DNA of 5,467 bases from Chloroflexota bacterium (GTDB lineage: Bacteria; Chloroflexota; Dehalococcoidia; Lucifugimonadales; UBA3495): positions 1 through 5,467 of the forward strand of contig JAPPJA010000245.1 in NCBI GenBank assembly GCA_028874675.1, written 5' to 3'. A program made the position numbers and the translations under genes. The notes beneath the pieces are model-generated. The model worked only from the letters and a program-made list of their open reading frames with translations, was not told the origin of the DNA and made no database searches. Shown here in pieces: positions 1 to 4,879 of this stretch. The number at the start of each line of letters is the position of its first letter. Within the stretch, counting starts at the first letter, position 1.

Positions 1-50
1 GGGACGTCGAACCTGGGCCAGTCTTGGGTTGGGTAGGGGCGCATGGCCAT
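1..50 (-). CDS. possible start of a leftward gene, cut by the window edge
   Basis: On the minus strand an open frame begins with ATG at 50 (a second ATG at 44, a GTG at 56) and reads MAMRPYPTQDWPRFDV before it leaves the window; an in-frame TAA lies a few codons further upstream, so any start must fall here. The composition (Pro, Trp, Arg, Asp) looks like real protein, but only 16 codons are visible and I do not recognise the family. No good Shine-Dalgarno sequence stands before the start; the nearest purine run (AGGGGAA) is about 35 nt away. If real, this gene is divergent from the NHL gene and shares the spacer 51-203 with it. It could equally be chance open frame. Confidence 0.22.
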   Translation of the reverse strand, partial: MAMRPYPTQDWPRFDV

Positions 51-120
51 GCGCACGATGTCGGCCGTAGAGGCAGGTTATTCCCCTAAATTTCTGAACT
101 GTTACGCCGAATGACGCTAT

Positions 121-149
121 TTGACCTGCTTATTTAACCTTGTCATAAT
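121..149 (+). promoter_or_regulatory. sigma70-type promoter with extended -10
   Basis: TTGACC at 121-126 matches the -35 consensus in 5 of 6 bases, and CATAAT at 144-149 matches the -10 in 5 of 6, with a 17-bp spacer. A TG at 141-142, one base before the -10, makes it an extended -10. The expected start site is near 156, giving a leader of about 48 nt for the NHL gene. This is the best promoter match in the window. Confidence 0.7.
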
Positions 150-203
150 CAGGCCAGATTAGCCCGAAATCGTTTTTGAGCGTGATGCTCCAGGAGGGAG
201 ACC

Positions 204-1121
204 GTGACAACCAGAGAGATTGTTGGCAGCGGTAAGCACACCTACGAGATGCACACCGATTGGGCCAAAGTGCCCGAAGGCTGGTCCATGCCGGCCGCCG
301 CCGTTTACGGGGACTCGCAGGACAGGGTCTATTGCTTCAATCGCGACCCGGAACATCCGGTGATGATTTTCGACCGGGAAGGAAACTACCTGAACTCCTG
401 GGGAGCCGGCCTGTTCCTTTTCCCCCACGCAATTTTCATTGACGCCCAGGACAACGTGTGGCTGGTGGAACGGAACGACGGACAGATTATGAAGTTCACC
501 TCCGGCGGCGAACTGCTGATGACCATTGGCACCAAGGGCTACCGCTCCGATACGGGCGTGGACAACACGGTCTTCAGTTCCAACGCGTGGCCGGATGTGG
601 TGCGCGGCGCCGAGCCCTTCAATCTTCCCGCCGGCATTGCCGTAAACGACGCCGGGGAGATCTTCATAGCCGACGGTTACGCCAACGCCCGGGTGCACAA
701 GTTCACCTCCGAGGGAGAACTGATTAAGTCCTGGGGCGGGCCCGGTTCCGGTCCAGGCCAGTTCAACCTGCCCCACGGCGCCTGGATTGACCGCCGGGGC
801 CGGCTGCTGATTGCAGACCGGGAAAACGATCGCATCCAGGTGTTCGACCAGGAAGGGGAGCACCTGACTGACTTCCCGGTGAAGCTCATTGGCCCCGCCG
901 TGATGTACGTGGACGATGAGGACACGGTATATGTGGCCGAGCACAATGGCGGGCTGGTCAGCATCCTGAATCTGGAAGGGGAGATGCTTACCCAGTGGGG
1001 TTCAATGACCCACCGGTCTTGCCACGGGATCTGGGTGGACTCCAAAAAGGACCTGTACGTGGTCGAGCCCTACGAGGGCAGCAACGGCCGCACGGTGGTC
1101 AAATTCGTCCGGCAGGGTTAG
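204..1121 (+). CDS. NHL-repeat beta-propeller, peptidylglycine alpha-amidating lyase (PAL)-like protein
   Basis: This 305-residue protein is built of NHL repeats, clearest at about 138-170, 185-217 and 228-260, each with the pattern P-x-G-h-x-h-D, D-x-x-N-x-R-h and F-x-x-x-G. It resembles the lyase half of peptidylglycine amidating monooxygenase, which splits peptidyl-alpha-hydroxyglycine into amidated peptide and glyoxylate. Residues aligning by eye with the known PAL site are all present: Arg47 (FNRDPEHP), zinc-ligand histidines His75 (FPHA), His191 (LPHG) and His274 (SCHG), and Tyr159 (ADGYANARV). No signal peptide or membrane segment is visible, so it is probably cytoplasmic. The GTG start has AGGAGGGAG at 192-200 just upstream and a strong promoter at 121-149. 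It looks monocistronic, with hairpins after the stop. The bacterial substrate is unknown; it could be another NHL enzyme or a structural propeller. Confidence 0.85.
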   Translation: MTTREIVGSGKHTYEMHTDWAKVPEGWSMPAAAVYGDSQDRVYCFNRDPEHPVMIFDREGNYLNSWGAGLFLFPHAIFIDAQDNVWLVERNDGQIMKFTSGGELLMTIGTKGYRSDTGVDNTVFSSNAWPDVVRGAEPFNLPAGIAVNDAGEIFIADGYANARVHKFTSEGELIKSWGGPGSGPGQFNLPHGAWIDRRGRLLIADRENDRIQVFDQEGEHLTDFPVKLIGPAVMYVDDEDTVYVAEHNGGLVSILNLEGEMLTQWGSMTHRSCHGIWVDSKKDLYVVEPYEGSNGRTVVKFVRQG

Positions 1122-1160
1122 AACCCGGAGGTCATCGCAGGTTTTCGCAAGTTGAAGACA

Positions 1161-1194
1161 GCAAAACCCGGTTGCGGCGGCAGCCGGGTTTTGC
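1161..1194 (+). terminator. long stem-loop after the NHL gene
   Basis: GCAAAACCCGG (1161-1171) pairs perfectly with CCGGGTTTTGC (1184-1194); the stem can continue inward through U-G, U-A, G-C and C-G to a GGCG tetraloop, about 15 bp in all. The bases after it (TATTCTGTAT) are only partly T-rich, so it may act as a weak terminator or an mRNA 3'-end stabiliser, with the hairpin at 1205-1229 doing the actual termination. Confidence 0.5.
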
Positions 1195-1204
1195 TATTCT
1201 GTAT

Positions 1205-1229
1205 GGGCGTCTGCGGATGCCCTCTTTTT
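1205..1229 (+). terminator. intrinsic terminator between the NHL gene and tRNA-Ala
   Basis: GGGCGTC (1205-1211) pairs with GATGCCC (1216-1222), including one G-U pair, around a TGCG tetraloop. TCTTTTT follows at once (1223-1229). This is the classic stem plus U-tract. It ends only 3 nt before the mature 5' end of the tRNA, which is unusual: either it also belongs to the pre-tRNA leader, or the tRNA promoter lies within or upstream of it. Confidence 0.6.
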
Positions 1230-1232
1230 CGT

Positions 1233-1308
1233 GGGGCTGTAGCTCATCAGGGAGAGCGCTTCAATGGCATTGAAGAGGTAGCGGGTTCGAGTCCCGCCAG
1301 CTCCACCA
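1233..1308 (+). tRNA. tRNA-Ala, anticodon GGC, with encoded CCA
   Basis: The full cloverleaf can be drawn. Acceptor GGGGCTG (1233-1239) pairs with CAGCTCC (1298-1304); D stem GCTC/GAGC (1242-1245, 1254-1257); anticodon stem CTTCA/TGAAG (1259-1263, 1271-1275) around loop ATGGCAT with anticodon GGC at 1266-1268; T stem GCGGG/CCCGC with loop TTCGAGT (1286-1292). The third acceptor pair is G-U (1235 with 1302), the known identity element for alanyl-tRNA synthetase, and the discriminator base is A (1305). CCA is encoded at 1306-1308. It decodes GCC and GCU. A terminator ends 3 nt upstream. A possible promoter is TTGCGG (1172-1177), 17 bp, TATTCT (1195-1200), but it is weak. The ORFs that cross this stretch are not genes. 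Confidence 0.97.
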
Positions 1309-1334
1309 CCTACCCCTGGTTTCCTTATTTCTCC

Positions 1335-1374
1335 CTGGCTCCTTTACCGCCTGTTTTCGTTTTTGCGGAGCCAG
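1335..1374. repeat. inverted repeat downstream of tRNA-Ala
   Basis: CTGGCTCC (1335-1342) and GGAGCCAG (1367-1374) form an 8-bp perfect inverted repeat around a 24-base T-rich loop that contains TTTTCGTTTTT. No T-run follows the stem on the plus strand, so it is an imperfect terminator candidate. It may mark the 3' end of the tRNA transcript. Confidence 0.4.
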
Positions 1375-1461
1375 AGCTTAGTCTTGCGTCCTCTCACCGT
1401 GTCCTGCGAAACTCCGGCCGCAATGTAGGGCAAACTTGGCTAATAGGAAGACTCCGCATAA

Positions 1462-1520
1462 CGACAAACTGGCAACCAGGGAGGCGTGGCTGATCAGCAA
1501 GCCGCATTGCCAGTTTTTCG
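1462..1520. terminator. probable bidirectional terminator between convergent units
   Basis: CGACAAACTGGCAA (1462-1475) and TTGCCAGTTTTTCG (1507-1520) pair at 13 of 14 positions. The 31-base loop holds a further palindrome, GCTGATCAGC (1489-1498), and can pair internally. On the plus strand the 3' arm ends in TTTTT; on the minus strand it ends in TTTGTCGTTAT. The position suits an element that stops both the rightward tRNA transcript and the leftward dehydroquinase-fold gene, whose stop codon is at 1594. The long loop lowers confidence. Confidence 0.45.
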
Positions 1521-1593
1521 TCCTGGGCTGCGGGGTATCCTCCAGTTCCAGCCATGGAGCAGCGGCCGGGTACTGACAAGAGAAAAGACTTCC

Positions 1594-2025
1594 CTAACCC
1601 TCCAGCTGTTGCTTCAGTCCTTCCAGCGCCAGGTAGTAGCCATACACCCCAAAGCCATACACTGAGCCCTTGCACACCGGCTGCACCGCAGATACGGCTC
1701 CCCGGGAGGTGGGATTGGAGGCGTGGACCTCTATCACGGGGAAGCGGACCTGCGCGATGGCCGCCCTCAGGACCCCGTTCAGGCTGGTGTAGCCGGCCGG
1801 ATTTATTACGGCGGCATCAACATCGCCGTCGTGACCCGCGTAAAGGGCGTTAGCCACCTCGCCTTCCACGTTGGAGTGCACAAACTCAACATCCAGCCCC
1901 AGCTTGTCCGCGTAACCCTGTACCTGCTCATTGATTTGTTCCAGGGTCATCGGCCCGAAGATTTCTACCTGAACCTTCCCCCGCATGTTCATTCCCGCAC
2001 CCTGGATTACCAGAATCTTGCCCAT
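1594..2025 (-). CDS. type II 3-dehydroquinate dehydratase-fold protein, active site degenerate
   Basis: The length (143 residues) and layout match type II dehydroquinase (AroQ), the small flavodoxin-like enzyme that dehydrates 3-dehydroquinate in the shikimate or quinate pathway. Family landmarks: ILVIQGAGMNMRG (4-16, usual ILVxNGPNLNLLG), EIFGPMTLEQIN (21-32), SNVEGEV (51-57), INPAGYT (74-80), PVIEVHASN (96-104) and a GxGxxGYxLAL tail (124-134). The enzyme's catalytic Tyr is Phe23 here, the lid-loop Arg is Val18, the Arg of the FRxxS motif is Ser112, and the usual His after INPxxxT is Ser81. Kept are Asn75, His101 and Ser103-Asn104. I therefore expect the fold but not ordinary dehydroquinase activity. 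The ATG start has AGAGGAGA about 6 nt upstream. It has its own promoter candidate (2111-2139), so it is probably not co-transcribed with the MFS gene 287 bases upstream. Annotation pipelines may still call it aroQ. Confidence 0.85.
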   Translation of the reverse strand: MGKILVIQGAGMNMRGKVQVEIFGPMTLEQINEQVQGYADKLGLDVEFVHSNVEGEVANALYAGHDGDVDAAVINPAGYTSLNGVLRAAIAQVRFPVIEVHASNPTSRGAVSAVQPVCKGSVYGFGVYGYYLALEGLKQQLEG

Positions 2026-2110
2026 TTCAATCTCCTCTTACTTCTTTCTACGCAGTGCACGGCGTCGTACCGGACGTCCCAGGAATGGGGAGGTCCCCGC
2101 CGGCCTACCG

Positions 2111-2139
2111 AATATACGCTAAGGCTCAAACCGGGGCAA
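2111..2139 (-). promoter_or_regulatory. promoter candidate for the dehydroquinase-fold gene
   Basis: Read on the minus strand, TTGCCC (2139-2134) and TATATT (2116-2111) are separated by 17 bp, matching -35 in 4 of 6 and -10 in 5 of 6 bases. The predicted start near 2104 leaves a leader of about 80 nt. I saw no clear terminator for the MFS gene in the 287-base spacer 2026-2312. Confidence 0.45.
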
Positions 2140-2312
2140 GGATAGCCGAAGGCTGGCCGTCTTTCCCGTTCCGGTGGCCGACATTCGCCGGGGAGGGATT
2201 CTATCCCGTTGCTGCGGCTCCTCAGGACTGCAAAACGGAGCAGCACCCTTGAATCGGAACTCTGCCGAAGGCCTGGCCGGTCCGGGCTGCGCAAGGAGGC
2301 AGGGGAAGAGGT

Positions 2313-3617
2313 CTAGTCGGGCTGGAGTTGGCCGACCTGGCGCGTAGGTCTCCAGGCCAGCGGCGTCAGCACCAGGGAAGGAACCAGCAGCGCCAGGCCG
2401 GCCAGCGCATTGATCGTGACCCCCTGAGAGGTGCCAAAGTTTTCCGCAAGAATCCCCAGGGCCAGGCCTCCCAGTGGCGTCCCAATGCCGATACAAACGC
2501 TCATCAGGCCGACCATGCGGCCCCGCATTTCCGGGGGCGCCGCCAGCATTGTGATAGTGCTCTGCATGGTGCCAAAGCCCGACTGGCCGATTCCCCCCAG
2601 TATGAGCACCATGAAGGCCAGCATGTACCACGGCGACCATACAAACAGGATGCCCATAACGAGTACGGCAATGGACCCCAGGACAAAGACGAGCCCGTGA
2701 CGCTCCAGGTTCCTGGTCAGGGCCATGCCGCCGGCGCCGATCAGTTGTCCCAATCCTTCGCCGGCCACCAGCAGGCCCACCAGCGCAGCCCCTACACCCA
2801 GGTTATTGGCCCCAATGTCAGGAATGAACTGCTGCAGCGGGAAGGCCAGGGCGTTCATTATTATGGTGACATACAGCATTCCCCACAGGAGAGGCGTGGC
2901 CAGGGCGTAACGGACTCCGTTTCCCAAGCTTTGCCACACCGGCTCCAGGGTTGCGGCACGTTCCTTGCGGGGAATCCGGACGCGGGTCATTACCGCCAGG
3001 TCTGCCAGGTGGACCAGAAGGATGAGAACGGCCGCGCCGACAAAACCGCCCGTCTCCACTGATATGCCCCCAATCATTCCTGAAATCAACGGGCCGGAGG
3101 TATCAATCATTATTCCGCCCAGCAGCGGCCCGGCCATTTTGCCGGCAGTATTGCTGATGTTGTCCAGGGAAAGGGCGTTTACCAGTCGCCGCTCGCCAAC
3201 TATGTCGAGGATTCCGGTGCGCCGGGACGGGTCTTCCAGGGCCTTGGTTGCGCCCTGCAGAAATACCGCCGAGAATACGTGCCAGGCCTCTATGGCGTCC
3301 GCGACTATCAGCGCCAACAGCGCGGCGGCGACCAGGGTATTGATAATCTGGGAGGCCATAAGGATTCGCCACCGGTCAAAGCGGTCGGCAATGAAACCGG
3401 TAAACAGGGACAGGGCGGGCCTGGGGAGATTATTGAAGACCAGGACGAGGCCCAGCTGGAAGGGGGACTGGGTGGCCTGCAGGATCAGCCAGCTTAGAAC
3501 CAGGAGCTCCATGCGCCGGGAGAGTTCTCTCAGGGAGCCAACGTACCAGATGGCCCGAAAATCCCGGTCCTTCATAACCGAGAAGACCGGGGCATCTCGT
3601 CTGGGACCAAGCCTCAA
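2313..3617 (-). CDS. major facilitator superfamily transporter, DHA3/EntS-like (MFS_3)
   Basis: A 434-residue inner-membrane carrier, normal length for a 12-helix MFS protein. Hydrophobic segments lie at about 21-48, 52-76, 85-106, 112-127, 146-170, 190-210, 237-258, 273-299, 308-327, 330-355, 366-391 and 398-420. Motif A appears between helices 2 and 3 as GFIADRFDR (74-82). The loop after helix 10 has PEMRGRMVGL (362-371), and the DPSRR/N-x-x-x-N region (129-155) is as in MFS_3 proteins, which export siderophores, macrolides and other small molecules. The substrate cannot be told from sequence. The start is TTG at 3617, chosen because GAGGAGG lies about 10 nt upstream; an ATG at codon 15 (3575) lacks a ribosome site. 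It is divergent from the zinc-ribbon gene. A TATGAT -10-like box lies at 3677-3672 (minus), without a convincing -35. Confidence 0.9.
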   Translation of the reverse strand: MRLGPRRDAPVFSVMKDRDFRAIWYVGSLRELSRRMELLVLSWLILQATQSPFQLGLVLVFNNLPRPALSLFTGFIADRFDRWRILMASQIINTLVAAALLALIVADAIEAWHVFSAVFLQGATKALEDPSRRTGILDIVGERRLVNALSLDNISNTAGKMAGPLLGGIMIDTSGPLISGMIGGISVETGGFVGAAVLILLVHLADLAVMTRVRIPRKERAATLEPVWQSLGNGVRYALATPLLWGMLYVTIIMNALAFPLQQFIPDIGANNLGVGAALVGLLVAGEGLGQLIGAGGMALTRNLERHGLVFVLGSIAVLVMGILFVWSPWYMLAFMVLILGGIGQSGFGTMQSTITMLAAPPEMRGRMVGLMSVCIGIGTPLGGLALGILAENFGTSQGVTINALAGLALLVPSLVLTPLAWRPTRQVGQLQPD

Positions 3618-3681
3618 ACCTCTTCCGCCTCCTCAACACGTCCACAGTCAGCAAAATCCACGAGAGGACTTATCATAACTG

Positions 3682-3704
3682 AAAGCCCCGGTTAAAGCCC
3701 GGTA
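3682..3704. repeat. short tandem direct repeat upstream of the MFS gene
   Basis: AAAGCCCCGGTT (3682-3693) is followed directly by AAAGCCCGGTA (3694-3704), a head-to-tail repeat of about 12 bp, one helical turn. On the minus strand it reads ACCGGG(G)CTTT twice and sits just upstream of the TATGAT box. It may be an operator for a regulator of the transporter, but no regulator gene is in view. Confidence 0.4.
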
Positions 3705-3796
3705 TTTGACAAGCCAACTCCTCAGTCTTTGGCGGCGCCAGGCGGCATTGAAACCTGAAGTCCCGCATTTCCAGTCACCTGCGAAGGGAGCTAACA

Positions 3797-3934
3797 AGTC
3801 CGGTATTGCGGGGCAAGCCCCAAAGAAACGCAGGGCGAGAATCCGGGCAGGACTGCAACTGCAACCGTTCCTGATTTAACAACACCTCGCGCTACAAAGC
3901 CCGATGAGCTGGAGTCTCCGAATACCCAGCCATC
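3797..3934 (+). ncRNA. structured RNA candidate with cobalamin-riboswitch-like motifs
   Basis: Two segments recall the cobalamin riboswitch (Rfam RF00174). The first, GAATCCGGG (3839-3847) then CAG (3848-3850) and GCAACTG (3855-3861), has the order and spacing of the conserved core. The second, AGTC (3913-3916), two extra bases, then CGAATACC (3919-3926) and AGCC (3928-3931), resembles the B12 box, whose E. coli btuB form contains CCCGAAGACC. The stretch also folds: AGTCC (3797-3801) with GGACT (3850-3854), or CCGG-T-ATT (3800-3807) with AATCCGG (3840-3846); GGGG/CCCC (3810-3821); and GATG-A-GCTGG (3903-3912) with CCAGCCATC (3926-3934). The canonical GGGAA and paired stem before the core are poor, and the gene downstream is not a known B12 target. 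It may be a divergent or decayed riboswitch, another structured leader, or chance. Confidence 0.3.
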
Positions 3935-3960
3935 ATATCCTTGACAGCCAATATACGCTT

Positions 3961-4009
3961 TTCGTAAAGATTAGCTGATTAATCGACTCTTTACAGGCAT
4001 TTCTACGAA
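3961..4009. repeat. AT-rich zone with nested inverted repeats
   Basis: GTAAAGA (3964-3970) pairs with TCTTTAC (3988-3994). GATTA (3969-3973) pairs with TAATC (3980-3984). TTCGTA (3961-3966) pairs with TACGAA (4004-4009). These overlap and exclude each other, and lie in the most AT-rich part of the window (about 3941-4055). A perfect -35 hexamer TTGACA stands at 3941-3946, but no good -10 lies at the right distance. The zone could be a protein-binding region for the divergent genes or alternative leader folds. Confidence 0.4.
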
Positions 4010-4024
4010 TTTATCCCGATTTGG

Positions 4025-4054
4025 TTGCATTTTATTAAATTAGAGGTATATATT
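4025..4054 (+). promoter_or_regulatory. promoter candidate for the zinc-ribbon gene
   Basis: TTGCAT (4025-4030) and TATATT (4049-4054, 5 of 6 to the -10) are 18 bp apart in an AT-rich setting. The expected start is near 4061, inside the 8-bp palindrome CCGTACGG (4059-4066), a position suited to a repressor site. The leader would be about 117 nt. Confidence 0.4.
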
Positions 4055-4108
4055 GTTGCCGTACGGTAGGAGTTAGGTTTTCCAAGGCAGGTCCCTGTGC
4101 AAGACTCG

Positions 4109-4129
4109 CTGGCCGCTGACTCGGCCCAG
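4109..4129 (+). promoter_or_regulatory. leader hairpin of the zinc-ribbon gene
   Basis: CTGGCCG (4109-4115) pairs with CGGCCCAG (4122-4129) with one bulged C at 4127, around the loop CTGACT. It lies in the predicted 5' leader, about 35 nt before the ribosome-binding site. No T-run follows, so it is not a terminator; its role is open. Confidence 0.35.
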
Positions 4130-4177
4130 GTTGACCTAATGACCACATACGATCCGATACCCTGAGGAGGCCAACCG

Positions 4178-4483
4178 GTGGCACTTTCGGACAAGACGCT
4201 GGTATGCGTAGATTGCGGCGGTGAGTTTATCTTTACCGTTGGTGAGCAGGAGTTCTTTAACTCCCGGGGGTTTGTAAACGACCCCAAGCGATGTCAGACC
4301 TGCCGGTCGTCAAGGCGCGCCGAGCAGCGGGGAGGTTTTTCCTCCGGCCCAAGGGAAATGTTCCAGATTGAATGCGCCGAGTGTGGCGCCGAAGCTACGG
4401 TTCCCTTCCGGCCCAGGGGCGATCGCCCGGTCTATTGCAGCGATTGCTTCAGCAGAAATCGCAACACCATGACCCAGTACTAG
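4178..4483 (+). CDS. small double zinc-ribbon protein (CxxC x4)
   Basis: A 101-residue protein with four CxxC pairs arranged as two zinc ribbons. The first (about 8-45) has Cys10/Cys13 and Cys39/Cys42, with the typical FxxGExxFFxxRGF centre and PKRCQTCR end of the zf-trcl probable zinc-binding family. The second (about 64-92) has Cys66/Cys69 and Cys87/Cys90, with VPFRP and PVYCSDCF, as in CxxC_CxxC_SSSS-like ribbons. A basic Arg/Gly/Ser linker (43-60) joins them. Such proteins are common in Chloroflexota and other bacteria and are of unknown function; nucleic-acid binding or zinc storage is plausible. The GTG start follows a near-perfect GAGGAGG (4164-4170) at 7-nt spacing, implying good translation. 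A hairpin terminator lies right after the TAG stop. It appears to be a single-gene unit. Confidence 0.88.
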   Translation: MALSDKTLVCVDCGGEFIFTVGEQEFFNSRGFVNDPKRCQTCRSSRRAEQRGGFSSGPREMFQIECAECGAEATVPFRPRGDRPVYCSDCFSRNRNTMTQY

Positions 4484-4503
4484 CTGGCGAAGGCTGACTT
4501 GCT

Positions 4504-4541
4504 GAGAGCGAAGGCTAGGACGTCTTCGCTCTCCGTTTATT
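4504..4541 (+). terminator. intrinsic terminator of the zinc-ribbon gene
   Basis: GAGAGCGAAG (4504-4513) pairs perfectly with CTTCGCTCTC (4524-4533) around a 10-base loop, and CGTTTATT follows. The stem begins about 20 nt after the stop codon. The U-tract is short but the stem is strong and well placed. Confidence 0.75.
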
Positions 4542-4846
4542 CCCCGTCGCCGCGAACTCTCTTTCAGGCGCCGTTTGTGCTCTACAAACGGATGCCCATT
4601 CAACAGCCCGGCCTGGTCAGGAAGAAGTTGCTCGCCAGTAGCCCTCGAGTTGCTTGCCGCAGCAGGGACACCGCTGACTGAGGTCCGCCTCGCATCCATT
4701 TCCCCCACATCTCCACATTCCTTGCTGGCCGTTCAAGCCGCCACCCTAATGCCTTCAGCTAGGGCTATTTAAGGGGACCGCGCATACTCAAGCTTCGTCC
4801 CTTGCAGCCGCTTTGGCCCACAGTCCGTTGCCCCAGCCAGGCGCAG
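4542..4846. other. intergenic stretch without a supported gene
   Basis: I find no credible gene in these 305 bases. The open frames here lack ribosome sites and family resemblance, and the longest, on the minus strand, mainly runs antisense to the zinc-ribbon gene. The one clear structure is the hairpin at 4571-4591. A weak promoter-like pair, TTGCTG (4722-4727) and CCTAAT (4745-4750) at 17 bp, could add an upstream start for the ubiD-family gene. Confidence 0.5.
4571..4591. repeat. perfect 8-bp hairpin of unknown role
   Basis: CCGTTTGT (4571-4578) and ACAAACGG (4584-4591) pair perfectly around the 5-base loop GCTCT. No T-run follows on the plus strand (ATGCCC) and none on the minus, so it does not look like a terminator. 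It lies 30-50 bases after the zinc-ribbon terminator. Confidence 0.45.
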
Positions 4847-4875
4847 TTGCGGCCCTCCCCTGGCCTCTATAGAAT
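4847..4875 (+). promoter_or_regulatory. promoter candidate for the ubiD-family gene
   Basis: TTGCGG (4847-4852) and TAGAAT (4870-4875, 5 of 6 to the -10) are 17 bp apart. The predicted start, near 4882, falls at the base of the hairpin 4880-4910, so the message would open with that stem. The -35 match is modest (3 of 6). Confidence 0.4.
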
Positions 4876-4879
4876 TGAA

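Noticed and set aside
159..944. 261-codon minus-strand open frame
   Set aside because: It lies opposite the NHL gene and arises from its GC-rich third positions; the plus-strand frame has repeats, active-site residues, ribosome site and promoter.
1152..1493. Open frame of 113 codons crossing tRNA-Ala
   Set aside because: It runs through a terminator and a complete tRNA, so it is not a gene.
2195..2207. GGGAT/ATCCC hairpin as terminator of the MFS gene
   Set aside because: The stem is 5 bp with a 3-base loop and no T-run follows on the minus strand.
2328..3678. Long plus-strand open frames (2328-3062 and 2965-3678)
   Set aside because: They are antisense to the MFS gene, have low-complexity Arg/Gln/Pro-rich products and no ribosome sites.
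3706..3711. Perfect -35 hexamer TTGACA on the plus strand
   Set aside because: No -10-like hexamer lies 16-18 bp downstream. The second TTGACA, at 3941-3946, has only a poor TAAAGA at 18 bp.
4310..4708. 132-codon minus-strand open frame
   Set aside because: It is antisense to the zinc-ribbon gene and its terminator, with no family resemblance or ribosome site.
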